Assembly: GCF_029946505.1 (NCBI RefSeq)
Contig: NZ_JARZHG010000001.1
Span: 496,001 to 560,000, forward strand
Length of the DNA stretch: 64,000 nucleotides
Reading direction: 5' to 3'
Source of the DNA: Polyangium sp. y55x31
Lineage (GTDB): Bacteria > Myxococcota_A > Polyangia > Polyangiales > Polyangiaceae
Below, piece after piece: positions 27,830 through 40,966 of the stretch (position 1 is its first letter; the number at the start of each line of letters is the position of its first letter). Made by a program: the position numbers and the translations under genes. The notes beneath the pieces are model-generated. The model saw only the letters and a list, made by a program, of their open reading frames with translations, did no database searches and had not been told where the DNA came from.

Positions 27830-28333
27830 TCAGTGCTTCGCGGGGACGGCGGCCGGGGCGGCCGAACCGGCCGCCGGAGCGGCCGAGCCGGCGGCGGCGG
27901 GCGCGGCCGCCTCCTTCGGGATGGCGATGTCGCCGGTGCGCTGGGCCTTGAACGGGTCCTTCAGGTCGACCGGGTTCTTCGCCTCGATCGCCTCGGCTTC
28001 GCCGCGGAACTCCGTGTCGCTCATCGTGATGCCGATGAAGACCGCGAGGAAGAGCAGCGCGGAGACGAAGATGATCCCGTGGAACTTATGGTCCCACTTG
28101 AGGTGCATGAAGATGAGCGCGACGACCGACGCCTTGATCGTGGCGATCAAGAGGGCGACGATCAGGTTGCCCGTGTGGCCGATGTCCACGTAGCTCGCCG
28201 CCACGGTGACGACCGTGAGGAAGAGCAGCGTGGCGAACGTGGCGATGTAGACCTTGAACGGCAGGACGTGCGGAACGTGATCGCCGTTCGCGCTTCCGTG
28301 ACCGTGGTCGTGCTCTGCGTGCGAAGTGCTCAT
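27830..28333 (-). CDS. ctaF: Cytochrome c oxidase subunit IV (prokaryotic type)
   Basis: 167 residues. A His-rich N-terminus (HAEHDHGHGSANGDH) precedes three membrane segments, including VALLIATIKASVVALIFMHLKWD, the typical subunit IV segment. The C-terminal 50 residues are Ala/Pro-rich repeats (AAPAAAGSAAPAAGSAAPAA) with no clear role, longer than usual. Subunit IV stabilises the oxidase rather than doing catalysis. It is the last gene of the respiratory operon, 20 bases after subunit III, followed by a hairpin. Confidence 0.87.
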   Translation of the reverse strand: MSTSHAEHDHGHGSANGDHVPHVLPFKVYIATFATLLFLTVVTVAASYVDIGHTGNLIVALLIATIKASVVALIFMHLKWDHKFHGIIFVSALLFLAVFIGITMSDTEFRGEAEAIEAKNPVDLKDPFKAQRTGDIAIPKEAAAPAAAGSAAPAAGSAAPAAVPAKH

Positions 28334-28353
28334 GGTGCGCTCTGCTCCGGGGA

Positions 28354-29033
28354 TCAGCCGACCAGGTAAAGGAGCGGGAAGAGGAAGATCCAGACGAGGT
28401 CGACGAGGTGCCAGTAGAGGCCCACGTTCTCGACGGGCGCGTAGTAGCGGCTGGAGAACTCGTTCTTCTGGTTCCGGAGGAGGATCCAGAGGATGAGGCC
28501 CATGCCGATGACCACGTGCACGCCGTGGATCCCGGTCATCATGAAGTAGATGGCGAAGAAGATGCCCGGGTGACCCGAGGCGAAGTCCGCCGCCGTGAAG
28601 TTGCCGCCGGGCAGGAGCCCGTCGTGGATCTTGTGGCTGTACTCGAAGTACTTGACCACGAGGAACATCGCCGCGCACGCGAGGGTGACCGCGAGCAGGA
28701 GCGTCGTCTTCTTGGTCTCGTTCTTCTGCGCGGAGCGGACCGCGAGCGCCATCGTGAAGCTCGACGTGATCAGCACGATGGTGTTGATGCCGCCCATCAC
28801 GCGGTCGAGGTGGTGGTGCGCCTCGACGAACGACGGGAAGTACTTGCTACGGAAGATGGCGAAGGCGCAGAACAAGCCGCCGAACAGCAGGATCTCCGTC
28901 ACCAAGAAGAGCCACACGCCCATTCGACCTGCGTCGAACTGGGTGTCTGCCTTGTCGAAGTGGTGGGCGACGTGGAACTGGGGGGAGAGCTTGCTCTCCC
29001 CGGCGCCGCCCAAAGCCTCGGCTTTCGCGCTCA

Positions 29034-29034
<1 letters not shown>
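28354..29034 (-). CDS. ctaE: Cytochrome c oxidase subunit III
   Basis: 226 residues with five membrane segments, the short bacterial form lacking the first two helices of mitochondrial subunit III. Typical stretches are GVWLFLVTEILLFGGLFCAFAIFR, GGINTIVLITSSFTMALAV and FMMTGIHGVHVVIGM, ending in VENVGLYWHLVDLVWIFLFPLLYL. It belongs to the membrane-bound caa3 oxidase. ATG 29034 shares one base with the subunit I stop (TGATG), indicating coupled translation. It contains no redox centre. Confidence 0.92.
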
Positions 29035-30671
<1,637 letters not shown>

Positions 30672-30689
30672 GATCGAGCCTCCGATTCC

Positions 30690-31646
30690 CTACTGGACCG
30701 TCTTCAGGTACGCGATGATCGCGTCGATGTCCGTTTCCTTGAGGAGGCCCTTGTAGGTCGGCATGACGGCCGGATACCCCTGGACCACCTTCTTGTTCGG
30801 CTCGAGCAAGCTCTCGCGGATGTAGTTCTCGTCGACCTTGATCGACGAACCGTCCGCGATCTGCTCCGTCCGGCCGAAGACCCCCTTGAACGTGGGACCC
30901 TGGATGCGGGACCCATCGAGCGAATGGCAGGTGTTGCAGCTACGCGTCGCGTAGAGCTTTTTGCCGAGCTCCGCCGGGGGAAGCGGCTTCTCGCCGGGCA
31001 GGAGGCCGGTCTCCTGCCAGTTGTCGTAATCGGCCTTCTCCATCACCCGGACCTTGGCCATCATGTCCGAATGGCCGACGCCGCAGTACTCCGTGCAGAA
31101 CAGCACGGTGTCGCGGTTCTCCGTGGCCTCGAACCAGACCGTCGTGTACGTGCCCGGCACGACGTCCTGCTTCACGCGGAACTCGGGCACGAAGAAGCTG
31201 TGGAGGACGTCCTTGGAGCTCATGATGAGCTTCACGGGCTGGCCCTTGGGCACCACGAGCTCGTTCACGCTCACGTTCCCGTTCGGGTACGTGAACGTCC
31301 ACATGTACATCTCCGCCGTCGTGCGGATCTCGAGCGCATTACCCGGCGCGACCATCGCCTGCATCCAGCCCTTGAGGCCCACGAAGAAGAGGCCGATCAC
31401 CAGGATCGAAGGGATGATGGTCCAGGAAATCTCGAGCACCGTGCTATGGGTGACGTCGCTGAGCTTGTCCTTCGGGCCGCGTCGCTTGTACTTGTACATG
31501 AAGTACGCGAGCGCCCCCATCAGGAGGACGAACATCACGACATCCAGCCAGTAGACGATGTAGTACGCAGTATCGATTTCCCCTGCGATCGTCGAAGACT
31601 GTTTCGGCATCCAGAACGAGCCGAGTTCGATCGGATCCAACCTCAT
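30690..31646 (-). CDS. ctaC: Cytochrome c oxidase subunit II with fused cytochrome c domain
   Basis: 318 residues. Two membrane helices (YWLDVVMFVLLMGALAYFMY and ISWTIIPSILVIGLFFVGL) precede a cupredoxin domain with the CuA ligands in LHSFFVPEF and CTEYCGVGHSDMM. A C-terminal cytochrome c domain follows, with CNTCH (about 240) and the axial Met in YPAVMPTYKG. A fused cytochrome c defines caa3-type oxidases and removes the need for a soluble cytochrome. The start overlaps the SCO stop as ATGA. It should accept electrons from the ACIII cytochromes encoded upstream. Confidence 0.95.
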   Translation of the reverse strand: MRLDPIELGSFWMPKQSSTIAGEIDTAYYIVYWLDVVMFVLLMGALAYFMYKYKRRGPKDKLSDVTHSTVLEISWTIIPSILVIGLFFVGLKGWMQAMVAPGNALEIRTTAEMYMWTFTYPNGNVSVNELVVPKGQPVKLIMSSKDVLHSFFVPEFRVKQDVVPGTYTTVWFEATENRDTVLFCTEYCGVGHSDMMAKVRVMEKADYDNWQETGLLPGEKPLPPAELGKKLYATRSCNTCHSLDGSRIQGPTFKGVFGRTEQIADGSSIKVDENYIRESLLEPNKKVVQGYPAVMPTYKGLLKETDIDAIIAYLKTVQ

Positions 31647-32497
31647 GCCAGAGCTCCATCCGCCGACTTCGACGCGCGACGACGCTCACGCCGCCAGAAC
31701 CCGAAGAGCATGCCTCCGAGGCCCAGCACCGTGAACGCACCGCCCGCCTTCATCAGACGCCTCGTCGCGAGGACGTACTTGTTTTCTGCGGGATCGTAAT
31801 GAAAGCAGAACAGCAGCACGCGGCCCCACGCGGACGCGAGCTTGCCCTGCGACGCCTCGAGCAACGAGAGCTCGAGGTCCTTCGCGCTGTAATTGAGCCC
31901 GTACAGCGTCCGCGAGAGCTTGCCCTCGGGCGTGAACACGAAGACGCCCGCCGCGTGCGCGTACTGCTGCGTCGCCTCTTCCCAGCGGTACCGGAAGCCC
32001 ACGGCGTCGGCCACCCGACGCGCCTGGGCCTCCTCTCCCACCAGGAAATCCCATCCCCGCTCCGCCACGGGCCGGCCGTACGCGCCGATGTACGAATCGC
32101 GCTTCTTGCGGGCCGTCTCGGGGGTATCGCGGGGATCGATGCTGACGACGACGACGCGGTACTCCTTGCCCGTCGTCCATGCGAGGTTCTTCATGCCCTG
32201 CATCAGGCCGTTGACGACCAGCGAGCAGAGCATCGGACACTCGTAATACGCGAGCACCAGGATCACCGGGTGCGTGCCGTCGAGGTAGCTGCCCAGCGTG
32301 ACGTCGCGCCCCTCGTGATCGCGGAGCTTCGCGTCCGCCGGAAGGACGGCGCCGGGTCGCTCCTCGATGTCCACGCCCTCGAGCTCCTTCGGCAACGCCG
32401 GATCCCCCGCGAGCGCAGGCGAAACCGGCGCAAGCGTGACCACGGCCGCCGTGAGCGCGGCAGCGACGAACATAAGGAAGCGGCCCGGACGAACCAT
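31643..32497 (-). CDS. SCO1/SenC copper chaperone for CuA assembly
   Basis: 284 residues. A signal peptide (FVAAALTAAVVTLAPVSPALA) is followed by a thioredoxin-like domain with the copper-binding CPMLC and the distant His in YAHAAGVFVF. A C-terminal membrane segment (FTVLGLGGMLFGFW) adds a second anchor, common in SCO proteins of ACIII/caa3 clusters. SCO delivers copper to the CuA site of subunit II, the next gene. ATG 32497 overlaps the upstream stop by one base (TGATG). GTG 32500 is possible but less likely. Confidence 0.92.
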   Translation of the reverse strand: MVRPGRFLMFVAAALTAAVVTLAPVSPALAGDPALPKELEGVDIEERPGAVLPADAKLRDHEGRDVTLGSYLDGTHPVILVLAYYECPMLCSLVVNGLMQGMKNLAWTTGKEYRVVVVSIDPRDTPETARKKRDSYIGAYGRPVAERGWDFLVGEEAQARRVADAVGFRYRWEEATQQYAHAAGVFVFTPEGKLSRTLYGLNYSAKDLELSLLEASQGKLASAWGRVLLFCFHYDPAENKYVLATRRLMKAGGAFTVLGLGGMLFGFWRRERRRASKSADGALA

Positions 32498-33162
32498 CAC
32501 TTCTTGGGCTCCTTGGGCTTGTCCTCGGGCTTAGTATCCTTGGAGTCGCCCTTCTTGTCGCCCTTCTCCTCGACCTTGGCGCCGTCCTTCTTCTCCTCGC
32601 CCTTGGTCTCGCCCTTGTTCTCCTCGGGCTTGTCCTGCTGGGGCGCGGGGGCCGGCTCCTCCTTCAGAGGCGGGGCCATCGGCGGCTGCCGATAGCCCGC
32701 GATCGTCAGCTCGACCGCGCGATCCGTCGGGATCCGCACGACGCCGTCCTTCTTGCTCACCCACTGGTAATGCGTGAGCTTCTGCTGCTCGGCGGTGCGA
32801 AGCGCCCGAAGGTCGGCCGCTTGCAGCGAGAGGACCTTGTCGTGGAGCTCGCGATCCACGTAGTAGTTGAAGATCTCGCGCACCGCGACGCAGAGAACCA
32901 CCACGACCACGCAGGTGATGACCGTGACGAGCGTGATGAGGCCGTTGCGCGGCCTGTCATCCTCGACCGGGTCGTGCCCGCCGTGGCCGTGACCGCCCTC
33001 ATGCGCGTCACCGTGATCGTCGTGCGCCTCGTCGTGCGCGCTCGATTCCACGCCGTCCTCGCGGTCCTCGGAGGTGGACTCGTCGTTGTCCGAGGACACC
33101 TTCGAGGTCTCCTCGGCAGCGGCCTCCGCGCGGCCCTGGTTCTTCTTCTTCTTCTTGCTCAT
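32497..33162 (-). CDS. Unknown single-span membrane protein of the ACIII/caa3 operon
   Basis: 221 residues, not in any family I can name. The N-terminus is lysine-rich then acidic and His-rich (SSAHDEAHDDHGDAHEGGHG). One membrane helix (LITLVTVITCVVVVVLCVAV) leads to a short extracytoplasmic domain with KKDGVVRIPTDRAVELTI and then about 60 residues of Lys/Glu/Asp low complexity. A VRIPxDRA-like motif recurs, from memory, in small proteins beside SCO in other ACIII operons. It overlaps actF upstream (ATGA) and SCO downstream (TGATG), so it is probably part of the complex or its assembly. The His-rich N-terminus could bind metal. Confidence 0.7.
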   Translation of the reverse strand: MSKKKKKNQGRAEAAAEETSKVSSDNDESTSEDREDGVESSAHDEAHDDHGDAHEGGHGHGGHDPVEDDRPRNGLITLVTVITCVVVVVLCVAVREIFNYYVDRELHDKVLSLQAADLRALRTAEQQKLTHYQWVSKKDGVVRIPTDRAVELTIAGYRQPPMAPPLKEEPAPAPQQDKPEENKGETKGEEKKDGAKVEEKGDKKGDSKDTKPEDKPKEPKK

Positions 33163-34394
33163 GGATTGTCCACCTTCACGGTCTCGGCGAGCCGAGGATC
33201 ACGGAGCGGGTAGAGCGGGCCCTGCGCAGCCTGCCGCGCGACCAGGAACGCCGCGATGCCGAGCGGTCCGAGCAGGCCGCAGATGTCCACCACGCTGAAG
33301 TGGAAGTGGTGGTCGAACGTCGGCATCACGAGCCAGTAGAGGTCGACGTAGTGCATGACCAGCATGATCACGGCGCCGACCGAGAGCCCCACCGCGTGCC
33401 GCTTCGCGTGCCGCGAGAGCAGGAGCAGGAAGGGGATCACGAAGTGGCCGAAGAAGATCGCGAGGCTCACCTTCGCCCAGCCCGCGTCGTCCCAGCGGTG
33501 GTGGTACCACACCGTCTCCTCGGGGATGTCGGCGTACCAGATCAGCAGGAACTGCGAGAAGCCGATGTACGCGAAGAAGACGATGAACCCGAAGAGCAGC
33601 TTGCCGATGTCGTGCCGGTGCTCGACCGTGCTGATCTTGCGGAAGTAACCGCGCTGCTGGAGCTGCACCGTGATGAGCGCGAGCACCGACAGCGAGCTCG
33701 TCGCGCACCCGGCGAACACGTACACGCCGAAGATGGTCGAGTACCAGTGCGGGTCGAGGCTCATCACCCAGTCGAACGCCGCGAAGGTCGTCGTCAGGGC
33801 GAAGAGGATCATCGCCGGCGCGCTCGCCGCCTGCATCTTCTCGGTGAGCTTGGCGTCACCGCTCTCGTCCTGCGCCCGGCTCGTCCGCGTGAAGTAGAGG
33901 CCGAGGGCCACCCACACCACGACGTAGAACGCCGACCGGCCGTAGAAGAACGAGGGGTTCAGGTACCCCGCCTTCTTCTGCAGGATCGGATCCGTCGCCG
34001 CCTGCGGCCCCATCCAGTGATGGTAGAGGTCGTGGGCCCAGAGGAAGATCGGGATCGAAAGGACCGCGACCGCAGGGAGGAGGCCCGCGAGCCACTCCAT
34101 CTGCCGCCGCGCCGCCACGGACCAGCCCGCGCGCGCGAGGTGCTGGACCAGCACGAAGAACAGACCGCCGAGCGCGATCGTCGCGACGAACAGGAAGCCG
34201 ATCAGATACGAGGCCGCGAATCGCTTCGCGTCCATCGCATACCCGGCGCCCGCCGCCACCACGCCCAGGACCGCGAGCCCCATGCCCGCCTTCGTGAGCG
34301 TGTCGCCCACGTCTTTCGGGAGCTTCCGGGCGTCGTCGGCCTTCGACTTCTCGCCCGTGGCCCGACCTGCGGTCATCGCCGCCGCCTGGCTCAT
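33159..34394 (-). CDS. actF: Alternative complex III quinol-binding membrane subunit ActF
   Basis: 411 residues with about ten membrane segments. Typical ActF stretches are FLWAHDLYHHWMG, KKAGYLNPSFFYGRSAFYVVVW, TFAAFDWVMSLDPHWYSTIFGVYVFAG and FSQFLLIWYADIPEETVWY. ActF is the smaller NrfD-like membrane subunit of alternative complex III (quinol:cytochrome c oxidoreductase). Its neighbours on both sides overlap by ATGA. Start ATG 34394 follows the actE stop overlap; upstream residues in the same frame are not conserved. Confidence 0.93.
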   Translation of the reverse strand: MSQAAAMTAGRATGEKSKADDARKLPKDVGDTLTKAGMGLAVLGVVAAGAGYAMDAKRFAASYLIGFLFVATIALGGLFFVLVQHLARAGWSVAARRQMEWLAGLLPAVAVLSIPIFLWAHDLYHHWMGPQAATDPILQKKAGYLNPSFFYGRSAFYVVVWVALGLYFTRTSRAQDESGDAKLTEKMQAASAPAMILFALTTTFAAFDWVMSLDPHWYSTIFGVYVFAGCATSSLSVLALITVQLQQRGYFRKISTVEHRHDIGKLLFGFIVFFAYIGFSQFLLIWYADIPEETVWYHHRWDDAGWAKVSLAIFFGHFVIPFLLLLSRHAKRHAVGLSVGAVIMLVMHYVDLYWLVMPTFDHHFHFSVVDICGLLGPLGIAAFLVARQAAQGPLYPLRDPRLAETVKVDNP

Positions 34395-35002
34395 TGCGCG
34401 TCTCCTTCCGGCTCGATCGCGCTGCGCTTGTCGGCAGGCACGTCGTCGATCGAGGCATGCTGGCTCTTGCCGAGCACCCTCACCCACGTGACGATGGCCC
34501 ACCGGTCGGCCACCGGGATCTGCTTGCGATACGACGGCATGTTGCGGACGCCGTGCGTGATGGTGTCGAAGATCTGCCCGTCCGGCATGGTGCGGACGCG
34601 ATCCGACGAGAGCTCGACCGGCGGGGGGAACCCGCGCTGCACCACCATCCCGCGGCCGCTGCCCGTCATGTCGTGGCAGGGCGCGCAGTAGATGTTGAAG
34701 CGCTCCTGGCCACGACGAACGACCTTCTCGTCCACCTCGACCGGGACGCGCGGGACGAACTCGCCCTTCGCGTCCTTGCCGCGGTAATACACGTCGTCCT
34801 CGTTCAGGTGGCCGACCGGCACCGTCCCGTCGACGAGCGGCCGCATCGCGCGACCGTCCTCGAAGAACGGGCTCGCCTCACCCCACTGGTACTTGGGCTG
34901 CCAGTCCATGTCTCCGAAGACGTGGACCGGCGGCTCCTCGCTTTTGTTGCCGCGGCAGCCCGCGAGGGCCAGCGCGAACAAGAGGAATGCGGCGGGCCTC
35001 AT
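34391..35002 (-). CDS. actE: ACIII mono-haem cytochrome c subunit ActE
   Basis: 203 residues. A lipoprotein signal (FLLFALALAGCRG) anchors the protein to the outer face of the inner membrane. One haem c site, CAPCH (about 106), and an axial Met probably in RNMPSYRKQI are present. The DMDWQPKYQWGEASPFFEDGRAMRPLV start is typical of ActE. It passes electrons from the ActA haems to the oxidase. It overlaps actD and actF by ATGA on each side. Confidence 0.93.
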   Translation of the reverse strand: MRPAAFLLFALALAGCRGNKSEEPPVHVFGDMDWQPKYQWGEASPFFEDGRAMRPLVDGTVPVGHLNEDDVYYRGKDAKGEFVPRVPVEVDEKVVRRGQERFNIYCAPCHDMTGSGRGMVVQRGFPPPVELSSDRVRTMPDGQIFDTITHGVRNMPSYRKQIPVADRWAIVTWVRVLGKSQHASIDDVPADKRSAIEPEGDAQ

Positions 35003-35557
35003 TCCGTGACCTCCACGATCTCGCGCGCGCCGAGCTCCTCGAGGAGCTTCCTCGTCTTCGACGCGTCGTATTTGGGGTCCTTCGCCTCGACGGTGACGAA
35101 GAACGCGTCGTCCGTCGCACGCGGGAAGGACGGGTGCTTCATCGACGGGTGGTAGAACATCGGCAGGCGGTTAATGCCCCACATGCCGAAGAACGCACCA
35201 AACGCCGAGAAGAGCACGGTGAGCTCGAACATGACCGGGATGTACGCCTGGTACGAGAACGCCGGCTTGCCGCTGATGACGAGCGGGTAGTCGAGCGAGA
35301 CGAACGCCGTCAGCGCGATCGCGCTGAGCAGGCCCGTCGCGCCGCAGGCGAGCACGATCCAGGGCATCTTCGACGGGGGCAGCCCCATCGCCTTCTCCAG
35401 GCCGTGCACGGGGAAGGGCGTCTGCGCGTCGAAGTCCTTGTACCCCGCGTTCTTCAGCTTCTCACAGGCGTGCATCAGCTCGCCGGGCGTGAGGAAGTAG
35501 CCCATGAGGCCGAACGGCTTCGCCGCCTCTTCCTCGAGCTCTTCGTGACGATGAGCC

Positions 35558-35565
<8 letters not shown>
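34999..35565 (-). CDS. actD: ACIII subunit ActD (DUF3341)
   Basis: 188 residues with two membrane helices ([19 protein letters not shown] and [19 protein letters not shown]). [44 protein letters not shown] is cut here to its key parts, YFLTPGEL and TPFPVHGLE, the DUF3341 signature. The start is GTG 35565 with GGAGGAG just upstream, inside the end of actC: the GTG-GATAA sequence makes an 8-base overlap. It is a structural subunit without redox centres. Confidence 0.93.
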
Positions 35566-37068
<1,503 letters not shown>

Positions 37069-37072
<4 letters not shown>

Positions 37073-40053
37073 GCCCCCTCCAGCTCAGGGTTGGGGTTCT
37101 TGATCTTGGCGAGGTACGTGGTGCGCGGTCGGATGTTGAGCTCCTCGAGGAGCTTGTATCCACGCGGCCCTTCGGCGCGCTTGGCCACCTCGCTCTGCTT
37201 GTCGTTGAGATCGCCGAAGTGGATCGCCTGCGCCGGGCAAGCCGCCTGGCACGCCGTCACCACCTCGCCGTCGCGGAGACGGTCGCGCCCCTCCGCCTTC
37301 GCGGAGATCTTCGCGCGGTTGATGCGCTGCACGCAGTACGTGCACTTCTCCATGACGCCTCGGCTGCGCACCGTGACGTCGGGGTTCATCTGCATCTTGT
37401 GCTGCTCGATCGTGTCCTTCGTGTAGTCGTGGTAGTTGAACCGACGAACCTTGAAGGGGCAGTTGTTCGCGCAGTACTTGGTGCCGATGCACCGGTTGTA
37501 CGTCATCTCGTTCAGCCCCTCGGGGCTGTGCGTCGTCGCCGCGACCGGGCAGACCTCTTCGCACGGCGCGTTCTCGCAGTGCGAGCACATCATGGGCTGC
37601 GAGACGCTGGTCGGGTTGTCGAGATCGCCCTCGAAGTACCGGTCCATGCGGAGCCAGTGCATCTCGCGCGACCTCTGCACGCCCTCGGCGCCGACGATCG
37701 GGATGTTGTTCTCCGCCTGGCAAGCGACGCTGCAAGCGTTGCAGCCGATGCAGGCCGAGAGGTCGATCGTCATGCCCCAGGCGTGACCCTTGTCGTACTT
37801 CCGCTCCTCGAAGAGGCTCAGGTACTTCTTCGGCGGCGGGACGACCTGCGGGCTCTCCTGGTACTTCGCGAAGGACGCCTCGAGCACGAGCGGCCGGCCC
37901 TCCGTGAGGAAGTGCTCCTGCGTGCGCGAGAGCTTCGTCGTGCCGCCCGCCTTCGTGATCGACGCGCCGTCGGCGACGTGGAAGCTCGCGCTCGCGCGCA
38001 GCGCCCCCGTGTCGACGCCGATGTTCTTGCCGACCCGACCCACCACGCTCCGGCCCTGGCCGACGGTGACGAGGATCGTCCCGTCCGCCTGCCCCGGCGC
38101 CACGAGCGCAGGCAACGTCACCGTCGCCCCGTTCGCGCTCACGTTGACGAGGTCCCCGTCGGCGACGCCGAGCCCCTTCGCCGTCTTGGGCGAGAGGGAC
38201 GCGACGTTGCCCCAGGTGAGCTTGGACATCGGGTCCGGCGTCTCCTGGAGCCAGCCGTTGTTGGCGTAGCGGCCGTCCCACGCGTGCGGATCCGGATCGA
38301 AGACGATCTCGATGTCACCCTTCGGCGCCGCGGCCTTCTGGGCCTTGATCGCCGCGCCGACCTTCGATGCGTCGAGATCGGCCGTCTCCGCCGGGAAGGC
38401 GCTGTCCTTCCAGAGGCCGTCGTGGAGGGCGCGCCGGAAGTCACGCTCGAAGTCGGCGACGAGCGACTGCGCGCCGCGCCAGCTCGCGCGGACGAGGTCG
38501 TAGCCCTTGCGCGTGCCGCCGAGGAAGATCTCGAGGATCTCGGCGTCCGACTTGCCGCCGTACATCGGCGCGATGAGGGGCTGGACGATCGCGCCGGTGC
38601 CGTCCTCGGCCCTGACGTCGCCCCAGCTCTCCAGCGTGTGCGCGCGGTTCAGGTGCCACGTCGCGGCCTTGCCCGTCTCGTCGACGTGGGTGCCCACGTG
38701 GATGAGCGTCTTGGCCTTCGCGATCGCGCTGCGGGCGTCCGCCGGCGCGTTGAACACCGGGTTGCCGCCGAGCACGAACAGCGTGTCGACCTTCCCCGAT
38801 TCGATGTCCTTCGCGAGGGCGCCGATCTCGGCCGGTCCGCTCTTGATCTCGTCGAGCGGGCGCACGAGCTTCACGGTCTTGCCGACCGCGCCGATCGCGC
38901 GATGCACCGCGTGCACGAGCGCGTGCACGGCCGCGGGCTGCTTGCGACCCACGACGATCGCGACGGCGCCGTTGCGCTTGGCGACGTCGCCGGCGATGGC
39001 CTTGACCATCTTCGCGGTCTGCGGATCGAGCGCGGCCGCGCCGCCGAGCGAAGACGTGATCTCCGCGGGCAGCTCCACCTTCGCGGCGGCGGCGATCTCC
39101 TGCGCGAGCGCGTAGGCGAGCGCCGGGATCTTCTGGCTCTGGACGCGCACCCGATGATCCGCGCTCGTCCCCGTGACCGAGAAGGCGCTCTCGATCGCGT
39201 AGAACCGGTTCATCGGCTTGTCCTTGCGATCCGGGTTCCGCCGCCCGGCGAAGGCGCGCATGTTCTTCACGACGCTGCCTTCGTTGTGCAGGAAGTCCGC
39301 GTCGATCGAGACCACGACGTCGGCCGCGTCGAAGTCGTAGACGGGCACGAGCGCCTTGCCGAAGGCGATCCGCGCGCCCTCTTCCTCGACGTCGCGGCCG
39401 AACGCCTCGTAACGCACGACGCGGGCGTCGGGCATCAGCTTGAGGAGCGCGTCGAGCTGCGCGGCGAGCGTGGGCGAACGGTGATCCTCGACGAGGATCG
39501 CGAGGCCCTTGCCGTTCTTCTTCTTCGCGTCGTCACCGAGCTTGCGCAGGAAGGCGTTCGCCTCGTCCCACGTCCGCGCCTCGCCCTTCTCTTGCGGGCT
39601 CTGGCTGCGGTCGGGATCGTAGAGATCGAGCACCGTCGCCTGCACGAACGAGTTCGTCGCGCCGAGGCTCTCGGGGTGACGCGGGTTGCCTTCGATCTTC
39701 GTCGGCCGGCCTTCGTGCGTCTCGACGACGAGGCCGATCGCGGTGCCGAGGATCGGCATCGCGGTCGAGAAGAACAGGGGCCGACCGGGGACGACCTCCT
39801 CCGGCGCGCGCGTGTAGGGGACGATGACCTCTTCGGGCCTGCGGCACGCCGCGAGGCCGCCGAGGGCCATCGAGGCGCCCATGATGGTGAGGAACTCTCG
39901 GCGGCTCGTCCCTTGCGGAGGCTCTGCGGCGCCCTCCGGGAACTCGCGCTTGAGGTCCTCTGCGAACGACGGCGACTTCTCGAATTCGTCGACGCTCCGC
40001 CAGTAGTTCTTTCCGGACGTATCCGGCTCGATGGGATACGGAGCTCGCTTCAT
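37069..40053 (-). CDS. actB: ACIII molybdopterin-like/iron-sulfur subunit ActB
   Basis: 994 residues. A twin-arginine signal ([10 protein letters not shown]) exports the folded protein. The N-terminal two-thirds resemble molybdopterin oxidoreductases but ACIII versions lack the cofactor. The C-terminal third is ferredoxin-like with [35 protein letters not shown] and CTYC/CQAAC, enough for four clusters. It links ActC quinol oxidation to the ActA/E haems. The start ATG 40053 overlaps the actA stop. The best alternative start upstream is out of conserved sequence. Confidence 0.95.
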
Positions 40054-40703
40054 CGGTGGCACCCCGAGCAATGAACGGGAGGCGAGACCTTGCGCTGGGA
40101 GGGCGGGGCCGCGAGGTTCGCGACGCTCGCCGGCACGGTCTCGTCGACCATCTTGGTGATGTCCTTCGGATCCCGGAGGTTTGGCTCGGGGTTCCGATGG
40201 CAGTCGAGGCACCAGCCCATGGAGAGGGGCTGCACCTGACTCACCTTGATCATCTGGTCGACGCGGCCGTGGCAGCTCTGGCAAGCCACTCCTGCGGTCG
40301 CGTGGGCCTGGTGGTTGAAGTACGCGTAGTCGGCCAGGTTGTGGACGCGCACCCAGGGGATGGGGTTCCCCGTCGCGAAGCTCTCCCGCACGGGAAGAAG
40401 CTTTTGACTATCCGTCTTCACCTTCGAGTGGCAGTTCATGCACGTCTCGGTGGGAGGGACGGACGCTTGGGCGCTCTTGTCGACGGCCGTGTGACAGTAA
40501 CGGCAGTCGATGCCGAGATCGCCGGCATGCAGCTTGTGGCTGTAGTCCACGGGTTGCGTGGGCGTGTAGCCGACTTCGACGTGCTTGTTGGTACCGTAGT
40601 ACCAAAGGCCGCCGGCAGCCGCGGTGCCAAGCGGAGCAAGTACGAAGGCGGCCACCATCGGCAGCACCCGGTTGGACCACTTTGGGAATAGGTATCTCGC
40701 CAT
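40050..40703 (-). CDS. actA: ACIII pentahaem cytochrome c subunit ActA
   Basis: 217 residues. One N-terminal membrane anchor (VLPMVAAFVLAPLGTAAAGGLWYY) and five CxxCH sites (CRYCH, CMNCH, CQSCH, CLDCH, CSGCH), the ActA pattern. WYYGTNKHVEVGYTPTQPVDYSHKLHAG, here given by its ends WYYGTN and DYSHKLHAG, is strongly conserved. It is the first gene of the respiratory operon; 263 bases upstream carry three palindromes. No strong ribosome-binding sequence precedes the ATG. Confidence 0.95.
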   Translation of the reverse strand: MARYLFPKWSNRVLPMVAAFVLAPLGTAAAGGLWYYGTNKHVEVGYTPTQPVDYSHKLHAGDLGIDCRYCHTAVDKSAQASVPPTETCMNCHSKVKTDSQKLLPVRESFATGNPIPWVRVHNLADYAYFNHQAHATAGVACQSCHGRVDQMIKVSQVQPLSMGWCLDCHRNPEPNLRDPKDITKMVDETVPASVANLAAPPSQRKVSPPVHCSGCHR

Positions 40704-40966
40704 GTGGACGCTCGATCATCGGGAATTCCCGACGACGCGGGCGGGTTTTGCCGTCCCCAGCCGACGAGGGCAAGATGGCAAAGCGCCGCACGCCTGCGGC
40801 AACTTGCCGCGCCCCCTCCCTTACGGACCGACGAACGGTTCGTCAGGCCACATCTAAGGGCGTTTCGGCCACAGAAGAACGTTCCGTAGGGACACGTTTC
40901 GGGGTCGTCGAGCCCGCGGTTGGTCCGGGATCACGGCTCGGATCCCCCTCCCCTGCCCCGCTCTGA
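40704..40966 (-). promoter_or_regulatory. actA leader with three perfect dyads
   Basis: This 263-base non-coding stretch must hold the promoter of the 12-gene operon. It has TCGGGAATTCCCGA (40719-40732), CGGCAA-c-TTGCCG (40797-40809) and GACGAAC-g-GTTCGTC (40830-40844). The first lies 16 bases before the actA ATG. I could not assign clear -35/-10 boxes. RegA or another regulator binding here is inference. Confidence 0.45.
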
